64,000 nucleotides of DNA from Halobacillus litoralis (GCF_009856415.1 NZ_WMEZ01000003.1:186001-250000), one strand, 5' to 3'. Positions 34,904 through 43,732 are shown, numbered from the stretch's first letter. Notes: a model not told the origin generated them from the sequence alone. Numbers and translations: made by a program.

Positions 34904-36019
34904 TTAGGCTCGAACAGGCGATATGACATGAACCTGTTCATCATCTCCGCGACTGCGAAGGATCAGTGGACTCATTGTCCCGTTGTAAAAAAGCTGGATG
35001 TCCTCTCCTTTTGTGGCTCTTAATGCTTCTAACAAAAAAACGCTGTCGACATAAACATCCATGGCACCCTCACCTGAAGCTTTTATTAAAGGAATGTTTT
35101 CCTCAATCATGCCCACTTGTGGGGAAAAGGAAGAAATGTTCAGGTTTTTTTCCTTTGTTAAACGCAATTTAATTTGGTGGTTCCCACTATCTTTCGCAAA
35201 CAAACCAGCTCTGTCCACACTATACATCAAACGATTCTTATCTATGACCAGTTCTGCCTTTGAAGATTTGGATAAGAGAGCTTCCATATTGGGGAAGGCT
35301 CCGTCAAGCAACTTTGAAATCAATGTCAATTCTCCCGATTCTACTTTGAATAGTTGGTCGGTGATGTGTATCTTCAAACATTCCTTTGTATTCTTAAAAA
35401 GTTTCATTAACTCTCTCAACGTTTTCATAGGAACCGTACACGAATGATCCGTCCCGCTATTTAGTCTTTTCTTAACAAAAGCTAATCGGTAAGAGTCCGT
35501 GGCAATTGCTTGCACCTGATTCCCGGAGAATTCCAAATGAATGCCCGTTAATACGGGACGACTTCCTTCTTTAGCTGCAGCAAAAAGCGTTTGGCGAACC
35601 AACTCCACCAAATCCATACTATTCATCGAAATGGAGCCATCCCATTCGACATCCGGGATACTGAGGTACTCTTCGGTTGAGAGTGCAGATAAGGAAGTTT
35701 TCACTCCCCCGGATTCCATCATCATACGTCCATTTACGATCTTCATATGTACAGGACCAGGCATTTTCTTTACTAAATCCTGAAAAAAATCAGCTGGTAA
35801 TACACAAGCACCTGTTTCAACCGATTCAAACCCACCTTTATGGACGGGTATGACTTTCTTTATCATGAGCTCTCCGTCACACCCTACAAAAACAAGCTCC
35901 TTTTCCCTTACCTCCATCTTTATACCATTCAAGACAGGAAGCAGCGACTTTTTACCAAGAACAGCGGCTGTTTCAGAGACCGCTTCCTCCAACGTACTTT
36001 TATGTATTCGCAATTCCAT
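34904..36019 (-). CDS. DnaN-like DNA sliding clamp, second copy type
   Basis: 371 aa, full beta-clamp length. Three clamp domains are recognisable (SLLPVLNGIKMEV; SRPVLTGIHLEFSGNQVQAIATDSYRLAFVKK; EALRATKGEDIQLFYNGTMSPLILRSRGDDEQVHVISPVRA). The canonical dnaN sits by dnaA at the origin; here neighbours are KtrD and a Nudix gene and no dnaA/recF is present, so this is most likely a paralogue. Relatives of this kind occur in the B. cereus group. It may load alternative polymerases; inference. Confidence 0.85.
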   Translation of the reverse strand: MELRIHKSTLEEAVSETAAVLGKKSLLPVLNGIKMEVREKELVFVGCDGELMIKKVIPVHKGGFESVETGACVLPADFFQDLVKKMPGPVHMKIVNGRMMMESGGVKTSLSALSTEEYLSIPDVEWDGSISMNSMDLVELVRQTLFAAAKEGSRPVLTGIHLEFSGNQVQAIATDSYRLAFVKKRLNSGTDHSCTVPMKTLRELMKLFKNTKECLKIHITDQLFKVESGELTLISKLLDGAFPNMEALLSKSSKAELVIDKNRLMYSVDRAGLFAKDSGNHQIKLRLTKEKNLNISSFSPQVGMIEENIPLIKASGEGAMDVYVDSVFLLEALRATKGEDIQLFYNGTMSPLILRSRGDDEQVHVISPVRA

Positions 36020-36127
36020 GGAAATAACCCTCTCCCTTTCTACTCTTTACATTCGACGCGAACGTACGTTTGACCTTCTTTTATAAAAAAAGAACTCCCC
36101 ATATTTATAGGCATTTCTTTTTAACCC

Positions 36128-36595
36128 TTACCCAACAATCGGTGTTGCGCGTTTGTTCTTTACATCTTCGATGACCTGTTGATGATCCTGAAATATGTAA
36201 TCAGGAAGATTATCCAGCCCAAAGAAACGATTACTCAGGGACTCTTCATTCTCCTTCACCAACTCCCCTTCATAGGAACGGCAAATAAAACAAATTTCTA
36301 CGATTGCAGCCTGGTCTCCATTTCCAAAGACTTTATGCTTATGAGGACCAGAGTAGATGCCGAAGAGTTCCATCTCGTTTAGAGCCAATCCTGTTTCTTC
36401 ATAAACTTCTCGCCTTGCTGTATCCTGAACTGACTCATCTAATTCCATAAAACCCCCGGGTACCCCCCAGCTTTCTGAATCTGGCCGCAATTGCAGCAAT
36501 AATTGGTTCTTTTCGTTAATAACGAGCGCTCCTGCAACGACCATCAGCACCTTCTCATGACCGACCATGGAACGCAAATGACGAATATAATCCAT
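36128..36595 (-). CDS. Nudix hydrolase
   Basis: 155 aa from ATG 36595 (AAAGGGAG before). The Nudix box is complete: GGFMELDESVQDTARREVYEETGL. Preceding PDSESWGVPGG and the later GPHKHKVFGNGD fit the MutT-like/ADP-ribose class. Hydrolyses a nucleoside diphosphate linked to X; actual substrate open. Third in a minus-strand operon with an unknown small protein and a VOC protein. Confidence 0.9.
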   Translation of the reverse strand: MDYIRHLRSMVGHEKVLMVVAGALVINEKNQLLLQLRPDSESWGVPGGFMELDESVQDTARREVYEETGLALNEMELFGIYSGPHKHKVFGNGDQAAIVEICFICRSYEGELVKENEESLSNRFFGLDNLPDYIFQDHQQVIEDVKNKRATPIVG

Positions 36596-36609
36596 AGCTT
36601 TCTCCCTTT

Positions 36610-36870
36610 TCATGAAGATTCTCGTAATGCCCACTGCATCCCATCAACTTTCTGCATCCGTCCGGACACCCGATAATCATTCGTATTCAAGCGGAAATAA
36701 TGACGGGCACCCGTATAAGTGGTGTACCAAAGGTTATTAATGATGATCATTTCTCTTGTTTTCTCATCCCTCTTAATTGGATGGAAGGAAGATCCAAACC
36801 GTTCATCTTTCCGTTCAATGACCCCAAGCCTGCCATCTTCATCTAACCACATCGCTAATATACCCTGCAT
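36610..36870 (-). CDS. Hypothetical small protein
   Basis: 86 aa, AGGGGG eight bases before the ATG. Beta-rich, aromatic middle (IIINNLWYTTYTGARHYFRLN). Lies between the VOC gene (17 bp) and the Nudix gene (14 bp), all one transcript. Family not recognised. Confidence 0.65.
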   Translation of the reverse strand: MQGILAMWLDEDGRLGVIERKDERFGSSFHPIKRDEKTREMIIINNLWYTTYTGARHYFRLNTNDYRVSGRMQKVDGMQWALRESS

Positions 36871-36887
36871 CTCTTCCGCCCCCTTAT

Positions 36888-37568
36888 TTACGTTTGAACA
36901 ACTGTTAAGCGACCCTGTTCATCGACTGTAATGGTTCCTATGTTATGAACGACCAATTCAAGGGGATGAACCTCAGATACCTTATCTGAAAAAATCCACC
37001 GTCTTCCTGATTCAACGAGAAGGAGATAACAATCACTTCCATCATCTCCCATAAAATTCAGATATGCCCTGTGTATCGGATCGTTGTCTCTGGATGTTAA
37101 GCCGATGCGCTGTAATTCTTCACTAGCTTCTAAAACATGGCTCACAGTCAAACTCATTTCACTGATGTTCAAAAGTGTTTGCATACAAAATGGACCTGAT
37201 TGACGTGGGGAATGCTCTCTAGCAATAAACTCCACAATGTTCCCCACTGGGTCACTGATATAAAAAGAACGGCCTCCAAGCCTCTCAAACACGATTTCAT
37301 CCTTATCGGCTTCCGTATTCAGGAATACTTTCTCCCTCACCCAGTCCTTCGCTTCTTTAAACTGGTTGGAAGGAATATTGAATGCAAAGTGGTAAAAAGG
37401 CTCGCGCTCCTTTTTCTCATCCAAAAAACGAAGGACCCCGCTCCCCACTTTAATTGATAACTCCTCTCCTTCCTCTCGTTCGATTTCTGTGAAGCCTAAC
37501 CATTCGATGTAAAAACCTCTGAGTGAATCGATCTTATTTGCCATCAAGGTTACAGATGCTATTTCCAA
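36888..37568 (-). CDS. VOC-family two-module protein
   Basis: 226 aa from TTG 37568: AAGGAAGGTG lies six bases before it and overlaps an alternative GTG at 37577. N-terminal VOC module (SVTLMANKIDSLRGFYIEWLGF to YISDPVGNIVEFIAR), then a shorter degenerate module. First gene of the VOC-hypothetical-Nudix operon. Reaction unknown. Confidence 0.75.
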   Translation of the reverse strand: MEIASVTLMANKIDSLRGFYIEWLGFTEIEREEGEELSIKVGSGVLRFLDEKKEREPFYHFAFNIPSNQFKEAKDWVREKVFLNTEADKDEIVFERLGGRSFYISDPVGNIVEFIAREHSPRQSGPFCMQTLLNISEMSLTVSHVLEASEELQRIGLTSRDNDPIHRAYLNFMGDDGSDCYLLLVESGRRWIFSDKVSEVHPLELVVHNIGTITVDEQGRLTVVQT

Positions 37569-37739
37569 ATCGCCCACCTTCCTTTTCTATACAACAAGGA
37601 TAGCGAATATTCTCGATCATTCCCTCAGGTAGTGGAATGATTTCATCTACGACCTAAGATGGATAAGATTACTTGAGGTTGCTCTTATCGTGTTTCCCCT
37701 CAATCCAGCTCTTTCAGAAAAAGAAAACTTACATTTTCT

Positions 37740-37766
37740 TGAAACTTTTCCGAAAATGTTTCCGTA
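37740..37766 (+). promoter_or_regulatory. Candidate ECF-type promoter before PH-domain gene
   Basis: TGAAAC (37740-37745), 17-base spacer, CGTA (37763-37766): close to the SigW-type pattern though one base longer than usual. It overlaps an imperfect dyad GAAAC/GTTTC. The gene start is 25 bp downstream. Confidence 0.4.
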
Positions 37767-37790
37767 ACCATATAGAAAGGAGGAACCATT

Positions 37791-38243
37791 ATGTATTTCC
37801 CGTCCAAGAGAAACATTTATTACTCGATGATCATCTGGGGCTTGATCCTGTTCATTTTTTTCATCTATCTTTTCGGAGGAAGACCCATCGGTTTTCAAAT
37901 CATTACCTACCGTGATCCTTTAGGTTATGTGATGTCCGGAGGTATGGTCGGTCTTTTGTTATGGATCTGGTTCCGTACAGGTTACACCGTTAAGGACGGA
38001 CATCTGTTCATTCACTCTGGCCCGTTGCGAAAGCGGATTAACATCGAGGACATCAAAAAAATCAAGCCAACCAAAAGTCCGATGTCGGCTCCTGCTTTAT
38101 CGTTTAGAAAACTCGAAATCCTTTACGGTAAATTTATGTTTACGTTGATTTCCCCAAAAGATGAACAAAAGTTCCTCCAAGTCTTGGAGAAAGAAAACCC
38201 TCATATCAAAATTGACCCAAGACTGCTGCAGGAGAAAAATTAA
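37791..38243 (+). CDS. Membrane protein with bacterial PH domain
   Basis: 150 aa. Two membrane spans (about 10-28 and 45-63) then a bacterial PH-like domain: TGYTVKDGHLFIHSGPLRKRINIEDIKKIKPTKSP. AAAGGAGG before the ATG. Such proteins are often in envelope-stress regulons, which fits the ECF-like promoter in front. Function unknown. Confidence 0.75.
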   Translation: MYFPSKRNIYYSMIIWGLILFIFFIYLFGGRPIGFQIITYRDPLGYVMSGGMVGLLLWIWFRTGYTVKDGHLFIHSGPLRKRINIEDIKKIKPTKSPMSAPALSFRKLEILYGKFMFTLISPKDEQKFLQVLEKENPHIKIDPRLLQEKN

Positions 38244-38346
38244 AGGAACAAAAGCGACCTCTCCTTTCCAGAAGACTTCGGGAAGCAACAGGCACAAGCA
38301 CGTTCACGATCAGTATGAACTCAGAAAAAATAGGAGGCACCGATGG

Positions 38347-38511
38347 TTATTCATCCTGCAGCTGGATCGGTGTATATCCTGGATAGGTGATCGAAATAAA
38401 CCATCCAGTCCATGAAACGATCGTGTTAAGCTCGGCACCTGCCAGGCTGGCGATGAGGTGTCCAACAGGGACAAACAGCATCCACGCATACATGATACTG
38501 ACAAGGTTCAT
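38347..38511 (-). CDS. Candidate small membrane protein
   Basis: 54 aa by reading the minus strand. Starts 13 bp after the stop of the RNA-ligase-like gene. Hydrophobic start (LVSIMYAWMLFVPVGHLIASLAG) and second span (IVSWTGWFISI) with a polar end. The only ribosome-site candidate is AGGATG 15 bases upstream, a weak point. Confidence 0.45.
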   Translation of the reverse strand: MNLVSIMYAWMLFVPVGHLIASLAGAELNTIVSWTGWFISITYPGYTPIQLQDE

Positions 38512-38524
38512 CGTACATTTACAT

Positions 38525-39055
38525 TCATCCTAACGAGAGGTCCACAAGCTTGCTATATGTATTCGGCAGTTTTTCCTCATAAACTCTTATCTGATCTACC
38601 TCAAATGCTGGAAAAGGACGAAATTCCTTATCTGCAGCCGCAGCCATATCGACCAAATCTTGTTTAGACAAACCATGGCTCGTCTTGGCCAGTGTCAAAT
38701 GAGGGACGAAATGATCAAGCTCAAAATAAGCGTCAATTTGTTCGCGTGTCGGGGCAGCGACTTGTACCATTTGTTTATGTAACCCATAAAGTTTATCCGA
38801 TCGCACACTCAAATAAAGCACATCGTCACCGAAAAAAGCGGGTGCGCCTAGTTGAATCCGGAAAGGTTTCAGTTTCCGGCACGTTTCTCTCACTTCATTC
38901 AACCAATGTCGGTCTGGAGTCAAACCTCGTTGAGCCTTCAGCGTGACATGTGGCTCTACGACTTCTGTGATCGTATTTCCGCTCCATTTTTTCTGAAAGT
39001 GAATGACCTTTTCTTTGAAACCTTCAGGTGGTATCAGACCGATGAAATGCTGCAT
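38525..39055 (-). CDS. 2H phosphoesterase (2'-5' RNA ligase/YjcG-like)
   Basis: 176 aa from ATG 39055 (GGGGGAGG before). Two HxTx motifs define the family: PHVTLK near residue 42 and PHLTLAK near 125. Members cleave or join 2',5' or cyclic phosphates in RNA or nucleotides. Its start lies inside the end of the cxxc_20_cxxc gene (32-bp overlap), so both are co-expressed. Confidence 0.87.
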   Translation of the reverse strand: MQHFIGLIPPEGFKEKVIHFQKKWSGNTITEVVEPHVTLKAQRGLTPDRHWLNEVRETCRKLKPFRIQLGAPAFFGDDVLYLSVRSDKLYGLHKQMVQVAAPTREQIDAYFELDHFVPHLTLAKTSHGLSKQDLVDMAAAADKEFRPFPAFEVDQIRVYEEKLPNTYSKLVDLSLG

Positions 39056-39353
39056 TTCCCTCCCCCTTACCAGGTATATATTTATATCGCGACACAAACG
39101 GCGCCCCCATCAAGCCTATGATAAACAGACCTAAACCTCCCAGGATATTCAATGAATGATTTTCAAAAGGATATATAAGTGAACTAAAAACCACTAAAGG
39201 AACCACGGTAATCAGGGAAAACAAAAAACGATCGATGAAATAGACCTTATGTCTGCAACCACAATTTTCACAAGAGGCTTTAGAAAAGAAAAGGTTCGTA
39301 GCCAAAACCTGCACCCACCGAAAAGATTGGTTACAACAATTACATGGCGTCAC
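39024..39353 (-). CDS. Zinc-ribbon membrane protein (cxxc_20_cxxc type)
   Basis: 109 aa from GTG 39353 (AAGGAGG eight bases before). CNCC and CENC are separated by exactly 20 residues, the pattern of the cxxc_20_cxxc family, followed by two membrane spans (FLFSLITVVPLVVFSSLIY and LGGLGLFIIGLMGAPF). Known as short Firmicutes proteins of unknown role. Confidence 0.8.
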   Translation of the reverse strand: MTPCNCCNQSFRWVQVLATNLFFSKASCENCGCRHKVYFIDRFLFSLITVVPLVVFSSLIYPFENHSLNILGGLGLFIIGLMGAPFVSRYKYIPGKGEGNAAFHRSDTT

Positions 39354-39400
39354 GGTCCCCACCTCCTTTTTTTACTTACGATAAAGTGACCTCCGAAGTT

Positions 39401-39556
39401 TCAACAATTGGAAAACACTAAAGAAACAGTCACCCTATTCATTGATCCACATTCAACCGCCAATCCTGCTTCCTTCAACCACTTTTTCAGATGATAGATT
39501 CTTCCACTCTTTTAATTGCATGGCCGGGTGATTCTATACGTTATCCAAACATCCAC
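39401..39556 (-). pseudogene. Possible gene remnant
   Basis: A minus-strand frame from GTG 39556 reads protein-like sequence (DVWITYRITRPCN, then after an in-frame TAA at 39512-39514 GRIYHLKKWLKEAGLAVE) to TGA at 39401. No family identified; it could be chance. It follows two other broken genes on the same strand. Confidence 0.25.
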
Positions 39557-39576
39557 CCTTTGCTTCGGCTCTTTTA

Positions 39577-40102
39577 TTAAATCAACCTCAACCGTCTTCC
39601 ATATTCCAATAACCCTAAATAAGGGTCCCCACCTATGCCTAGTTGGTGACAAAAAGCCGCTTCCGTTTTGATTCCTTTTCTTTTCAATGCCAAAATTTCC
39701 GTCTTCAACCCCGGAGTGGTTCGTAACAGTTTATATGATCATATGTAAGTACGCATGTTGTTCATGTACCGGCTGCGGTTGCGCGAACACTTCAAACTCA
39801 AACCCCTTATATAAGAAATTTGCTTTCATAACCTCCCGCTCCCGGATGGTTTTTCTTTGCAACCGGAACCCTTCCATTTGCTCATAATCTTTAATCAAAC
39901 GCTGCTCCAAGCTAGGAAGGTCATAGACTTCCATAATAATATCCAAATCCGAATTCTCTACGTCTATACCGATGGGAATGGTGCCACAAAGAACAGGATG
40001 AAAGGATAGATAGTTTTTTATAATCCCCAAATCCTCCATCACTTCATAAGCCCTCCGCTGCTTTCTACTCCCATTTTCCATTCGTTTATAAAGGGTATTC
40101 AT
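39577..40102 (-). pseudogene. Frameshifted DUF4269 nucleotidyltransferase-like gene
   Basis: From ATG 40102 (AGGATAGGG before it) the frame codes a typical DUF4269 N-terminal part: FHPVLCGTIPIGIDVENSDLDIIMEV with the DxD core, then FEVFAQPQPVHEQHAYLHMII and a TAA at 39731. The missing C-terminal part continues in another frame (KLLRTTPGLKTEILALKRKG, then KTEAAFCHQLGIGGDPYLGLL) to TAA at 39577. The gap is most simply explained by a 2- or 5-nt deletion. Confidence 0.85.
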
Positions 40103-40108
40103 ACATCC

Positions 40109-40975
40109 CTATCCTACTTTCAAATCACCTGAGCTCGTCTCAGCTGTTAATTGGAACTCACCTTCTGCTTTCGTGCCCCGCACTTTATTTTCGTTTCTCA
40201 CTTCATAATGAAGGCCCGTCCAATGGATCTGCGCTTCTCCCGAATTCGATTGATAAACGAGTTTACAAGAATCCGGTTCTTCCTCATAGAAAAAGCGGAT
40301 GTCCCCGCTTGAAGTAGAAACTGCCACATCCCCAAGCATCTTTGTTGCGTGGATGCGGATTTCCCCCTACGAGGAACCGAACACACCTGTCCCGAAATCA
40401 AACTTTTCCCCAAACACTTCCCCACTGCTTGTATGAATGTCGGTATTTCGGCTTTGAACATTTTTCAGTAAAACATCACCACTGGACGTTTGAATCTGCA
40501 AATTCTCATGAATCATATCTGCGATCGTCACATCCCCGGAACTTGCGGTAAGCGTGGAATGATGAATAGCTAAACCTTCGACATCGATGTCACCGGAGGA
40601 CGTTTCTACCATGAAAGACCCTATAGTTTTCACAGGAGCTTCTATTAAAAGTTTCATATCTTTTCGCATTTGAATGCCGACCCGCGTCTTTTCCTCCGTC
40701 ACTCTCAATGTCAGGTTATTCCCTTTTTGCTCATGGGAGAGGGTAAAATGATCCTTGTCCTTCTCATAAACGTTCCCAGATAAAGTGAGACGCCACTCCT
40801 CACCTTCCACTTTCACAACTTCCACATCCACAGACGTCGACTCCACTTGCAGGTTCTTGATTTCCTCAGTAAATCTTTCCTGTTTATGTAGGTGATGGGT
40901 CTTTCCTCCATTGGAGCGCTGATAAAGAAGCGCTACACCAACAGTGGCAATCATTAAAATCAGTATAATTTCCAT
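40109..40975 (-). pseudogene. DUF4097 beta-helix protein with in-frame stop
   Basis: AAGGAG precedes ATG 40975. N-terminal membrane span, then DUF4097-type repeats, each with SSGD or SSGE about every 20 residues. A TAG at 40367-40369 interrupts, but the same frame continues with GEIRIHATKMLGDVAVSTSSGDI and further repeats to 40109. In the uninterrupted form it would be 288 codons. Members are membrane-anchored proteins such as LiaG, linked to envelope stress. It precedes the DUF4269 gene by 6 bp. Confidence 0.8.
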
Positions 40976-41060
40976 AAATGTTTCTCCTTTATCTATCAGA
41001 ATGGACTGTTCCCCCTCCTAAAAATTCGACAAAAGTTTCCAATTCCCTTTCAATGGCAGT

Positions 41061-41088
41061 AAAAATCCCTGGTCCATAACGACCAGGG
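41061..41088 (-). terminator. Terminator of the crtQ-crtO operon
   Basis: Minus-strand CCCTGGTC/GACCAGGG, eight-bp perfect stem with six-base loop, followed by ATTTTTA. Confidence 0.8.
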
Positions 41089-41182
41089 GTTCATATTTTA
41101 TCAGCTTTTACTTGCTTGACGTGTGTTGTTTCAACATCCCCTAATTCAGGTTTAATGTCCTTTAACTCGAGGTCAATATCCT

Positions 41183-41629
41183 CTATCGCCTAAATACACG
41201 CTCTTTCACCCTCATCATCCGAACACGGTTATATCTTTGCACAATAATAAAAGGAAGATTGAACAAAATCGCATAGGCTACCATGATCCAGCCGGCCCAC
41301 GGCGGGTTGAACAAAAAGAAAAAAGGAGCCGCGAACATCTGGAGCCAATGAGAAAGCTCCGAACGATTCGTCTGCTTTTCAAAGAGATCCCATTGCGAAG
41401 GGTTGCGCAAATGTGCTGCTGTTTTCCCTTTCCTAAACCACCTTCTTGCTTCAGGAATTCGGTCTTTCCACTTTTTCACACCTAGCCGTTCATAAATCTT
41501 CGCCCGCGTTTCCCATCTTTTCACACGATATAACCCGGCGAAGGCCTTCACAAATGCCTCCGGAGCAAGAGATACAAAACTACTCACACCAAGATGGATG
41601 CACAGCCAGGCGACTACATTGACAACCAT
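41183..41629 (-). CDS. crtO: Carotenoid acyltransferase CrtO (glycosyl-4,4'-diaponeurosporenoate acyltransferase)
   Basis: 148 aa membrane acyltransferase. Signature KRWETRAKIYERLGVKKWKDRIPEARRWF plus flanking hydrophobic segments (VVNVVAWLCIHLGVSSFVSL; FFFLFNPPWAGWIMVAYAILFNLPFIIV). In staphyloxanthin-type pathways it esterifies the sugar put on by CrtQ. It starts by TAATG overlap with crtQ. After its stop a different frame stays open for 32 codons to 41091, two bases before the terminator, which suggests the true C-terminus may be longer (see finding). Confidence 0.88.
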   Translation of the reverse strand: MVVNVVAWLCIHLGVSSFVSLAPEAFVKAFAGLYRVKRWETRAKIYERLGVKKWKDRIPEARRWFRKGKTAAHLRNPSQWDLFEKQTNRSELSHWLQMFAAPFFFLFNPPWAGWIMVAYAILFNLPFIIVQRYNRVRMMRVKERVFRR

Positions 41630-42702
41630 TAAGAGGAACTCCTTTTTTTATCAACAATCGAACGTCCTTTCCATGTGGTTTGCCGCACGAAAAAGGTCTT
41701 CCACAAGGAATATGCAAAAACAAACACGAAAAAGAAGAAGTGTAGCGGAAACAACAGGGAATCATACCATTTGAAGTTTCCGATCCCGCCCCAACTCCTA
41801 TGCATCAGTATAGCTAAGGCTACATACCCCACATCGCCCCACACCCCAAGGACAGGCAGGTTGATCAAAAAAGACAAGACAGCGGTGAGCCAAACAACGT
41901 TTGCAAACGTCATGATTGGAGACGCTGTCTTAGCCCCTGTTGAAAAGCTTTTGGCCCAGCCCTCCACCACTTGTTTCAGGTCAGAGTCATACATCCGCAT
42001 ATTTAATACACCACGGCCGCTATAGGCTTTCGTTTTTAACCCCTTGGAAGCTGCTAATCTAGTAAAGGCCAGGTGCTCAACAATCTCTTCCCGGATCGTT
42101 TCGTGACCTCCAAGCTTCCAATAGGTATCAGCAGCTATGACAAGACAGGGACCGAAACCTCCCTGGGTCCCGAGTCTTTCTTTAAACACAGTCGTTAAAC
42201 CAGAGGAAGCCATAACAACCAGATGAAAAACGCCGGATAACTTTTCCCAAAACGAGCGCATTTCATGAAAAGGATGAACGGTGAGGACGGAACCTTCGCC
42301 GTCAAAAACATCCACCAGACGATCGGTCCCTCCATCAGAAAACCATGTGTCTGCATCCAAGAACACGAACGTCTTACCGTTCGCTGCTTTGGCTCCGTTA
42401 TAGCAGGCCCATGACTTTCCCATCCAACCAGGAGGTAAAGGCGGGTTGTCCACCACTTTCACGCCAAAACTCTCCGCAGCAACCCACGTCCCATCTTCTG
42501 AATCATCGTCGACGACAATGATTTCCCGTTGTGGATCCTCAGACACTATAGTCGGCAGCAGACGTTTCAAGTTTTCTGCTTCATTCCGAGCTGGAATGAT
42601 CAATGTGTACATCTCTGTATTCTTACGTTTTCTTTTAGGAAACGATAATTTGTGCCAAAAAAGGAGCAGGGTTGACAAAACTGCCAGGATCATCCCCCAC
42701 AT
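41629..42702 (-). CDS. crtQ: Carotenoid glycosyltransferase CrtQ (GT2)
   Basis: 357 aa. GT2 core: YTLIIPARNEAENLKRLLP, VVDDDSEDGT and FLDADTWF (DxD), then GFGPCLVIAADTYWKLGGHETIREEIVEHLAF, close to CrtQ, with three C-terminal membrane spans. Adds glucose to the C30 carotenoid acid. GGAGGTGG before the ATG. Coupled with crtO. The upstream carotenoid genes (crtM, crtN, crtP) are not in the window. Confidence 0.9.
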   Translation of the reverse strand: MWGMILAVLSTLLLFWHKLSFPKRKRKNTEMYTLIIPARNEAENLKRLLPTIVSEDPQREIIVVDDDSEDGTWVAAESFGVKVVDNPPLPPGWMGKSWACYNGAKAANGKTFVFLDADTWFSDGGTDRLVDVFDGEGSVLTVHPFHEMRSFWEKLSGVFHLVVMASSGLTTVFKERLGTQGGFGPCLVIAADTYWKLGGHETIREEIVEHLAFTRLAASKGLKTKAYSGRGVLNMRMYDSDLKQVVEGWAKSFSTGAKTASPIMTFANVVWLTAVLSFLINLPVLGVWGDVGYVALAILMHRSWGGIGNFKWYDSLLFPLHFFFFVFVFAYSLWKTFFVRQTTWKGRSIVDKKRSSS

Positions 42703-42803
42703 TCAGGCCACCTCCCTATGTACTTCCATTGTCGCCTCAGGAACTCTTGATTATACAAGGACAAGACCGGGTACAATGGTTATTAAAAAAAGAGGGTTCA
42801 ATG

Positions 42804-43682
42804 ATGCTTAAATTATGGATGGCACGATTACTGCGACTTTTCCCCAATCAGGCAGAAAGAAACCTGATGGTCCCGTTTCGATATGTACATAAGAAAGTAG
42901 ACTTGATTGTCGATACCGGAGTCAAACCGACATCCATCAGCTTGTATTATCCGGATGCACCTGATGGAAAGCGACTCCCCGTTTATATGAACATGCACGG
43001 AGGCGCCTTCATTATGAATGAAAAAAGAATGGACGACCCCTACTGCCGTTTTCTTGCGAATGAAACGGGAGCTGTAATCGTCAATGTCGACTATGCCAAA
43101 GCGCCCGAGTATCCGTTTCCAAAACCAGTCGAACAGTGTTACGAAATCTACCAATGGCTCCAATCCCATGCTGAAGAACTCCATCTCGATCGCGACTACA
43201 TGATGGTCGGCGGGCAGAGTTCAGGCGGGAACATGGCTGCGGCACTCTGCCTTCTATTGAAAGAGCGCTCCGAACGACAGCCGCTTCTGCAAGTGCTCTC
43301 CTATCCGATGCTCGACTTCGTCACCCCGCACGGTGATAAACCGGAGCCGGATAAATGGCGGGCGAAGTACCCGGAGGCCGCCCATTTTCTCAACTACTGT
43401 TATGTCCCAGAAAAAAACCAGGCCGAGCACCCGCTCGCTTCCCCTGTGAAAGCAGAAAACGTCGAAGGATTGGCGCGAGCGCTTTTCATCATACCTGAAT
43501 ATGATGCTTTTACTATGGAAGGAAAAGCCTACGCGGATAAGTTGAAACAAGCGGGTGTCGATGTAGACGTTCACGTTTTTGAGGGATGCTCACACGCATT
43601 CACCCACCAGGGGCCACAGGATCAAGCAGAGGAAGCTTGGCGTATGATTGCTAAAACAATAGGCCAGGTCACAGAATCGTAA
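42804..43682 (+). CDS. Alpha/beta hydrolase (HSL-type esterase)
   Basis: 292 aa. Start chosen at the second of two ATGs (42801/42804), seven bases after GAGGG. Oxyanion motif MHGGAF, nucleophile GGQSSGGN (G-x-S-x-G), acid in IPEYDAF and histidine in CSHAF: the hormone-sensitive-lipase family. Divergent from crtQ. Natural ester unknown. Confidence 0.88.
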   Translation: MLKLWMARLLRLFPNQAERNLMVPFRYVHKKVDLIVDTGVKPTSISLYYPDAPDGKRLPVYMNMHGGAFIMNEKRMDDPYCRFLANETGAVIVNVDYAKAPEYPFPKPVEQCYEIYQWLQSHAEELHLDRDYMMVGGQSSGGNMAAALCLLLKERSERQPLLQVLSYPMLDFVTPHGDKPEPDKWRAKYPEAAHFLNYCYVPEKNQAEHPLASPVKAENVEGLARALFIIPEYDAFTMEGKAYADKLKQAGVDVDVHVFEGCSHAFTHQGPQDQAEEAWRMIAKTIGQVTES

Positions 43683-43703
43683 CAAAACCAGACCGATTAT
43701 CCT

Positions 43704-43732
43704 TTGCCACCCCCTGCTTTTTGACTTATAAT
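43704..43732 (+). promoter_or_regulatory. SigA-type promoter
   Basis: TTGCCA (43704-43709), 17-base spacer, perfect TATAAT (43727-43732), about 44 bp before the TTG start of the hydrolase. It also shows that the longer ATG at 43731 lies within the -10 box and cannot be used from this promoter. Confidence 0.7.

Noticed and set aside
37647-37898. Minus-strand frame across the PH-gene start
   Set aside because: Overlaps the promoter, ribosome site and start of a better supported gene; no domain.
38310-38504. Minus-strand frame starting at 38504
   Set aside because: Cysteine-rich, no ribosome site; the other minus frame (38347-38511) reads as a membrane protein.
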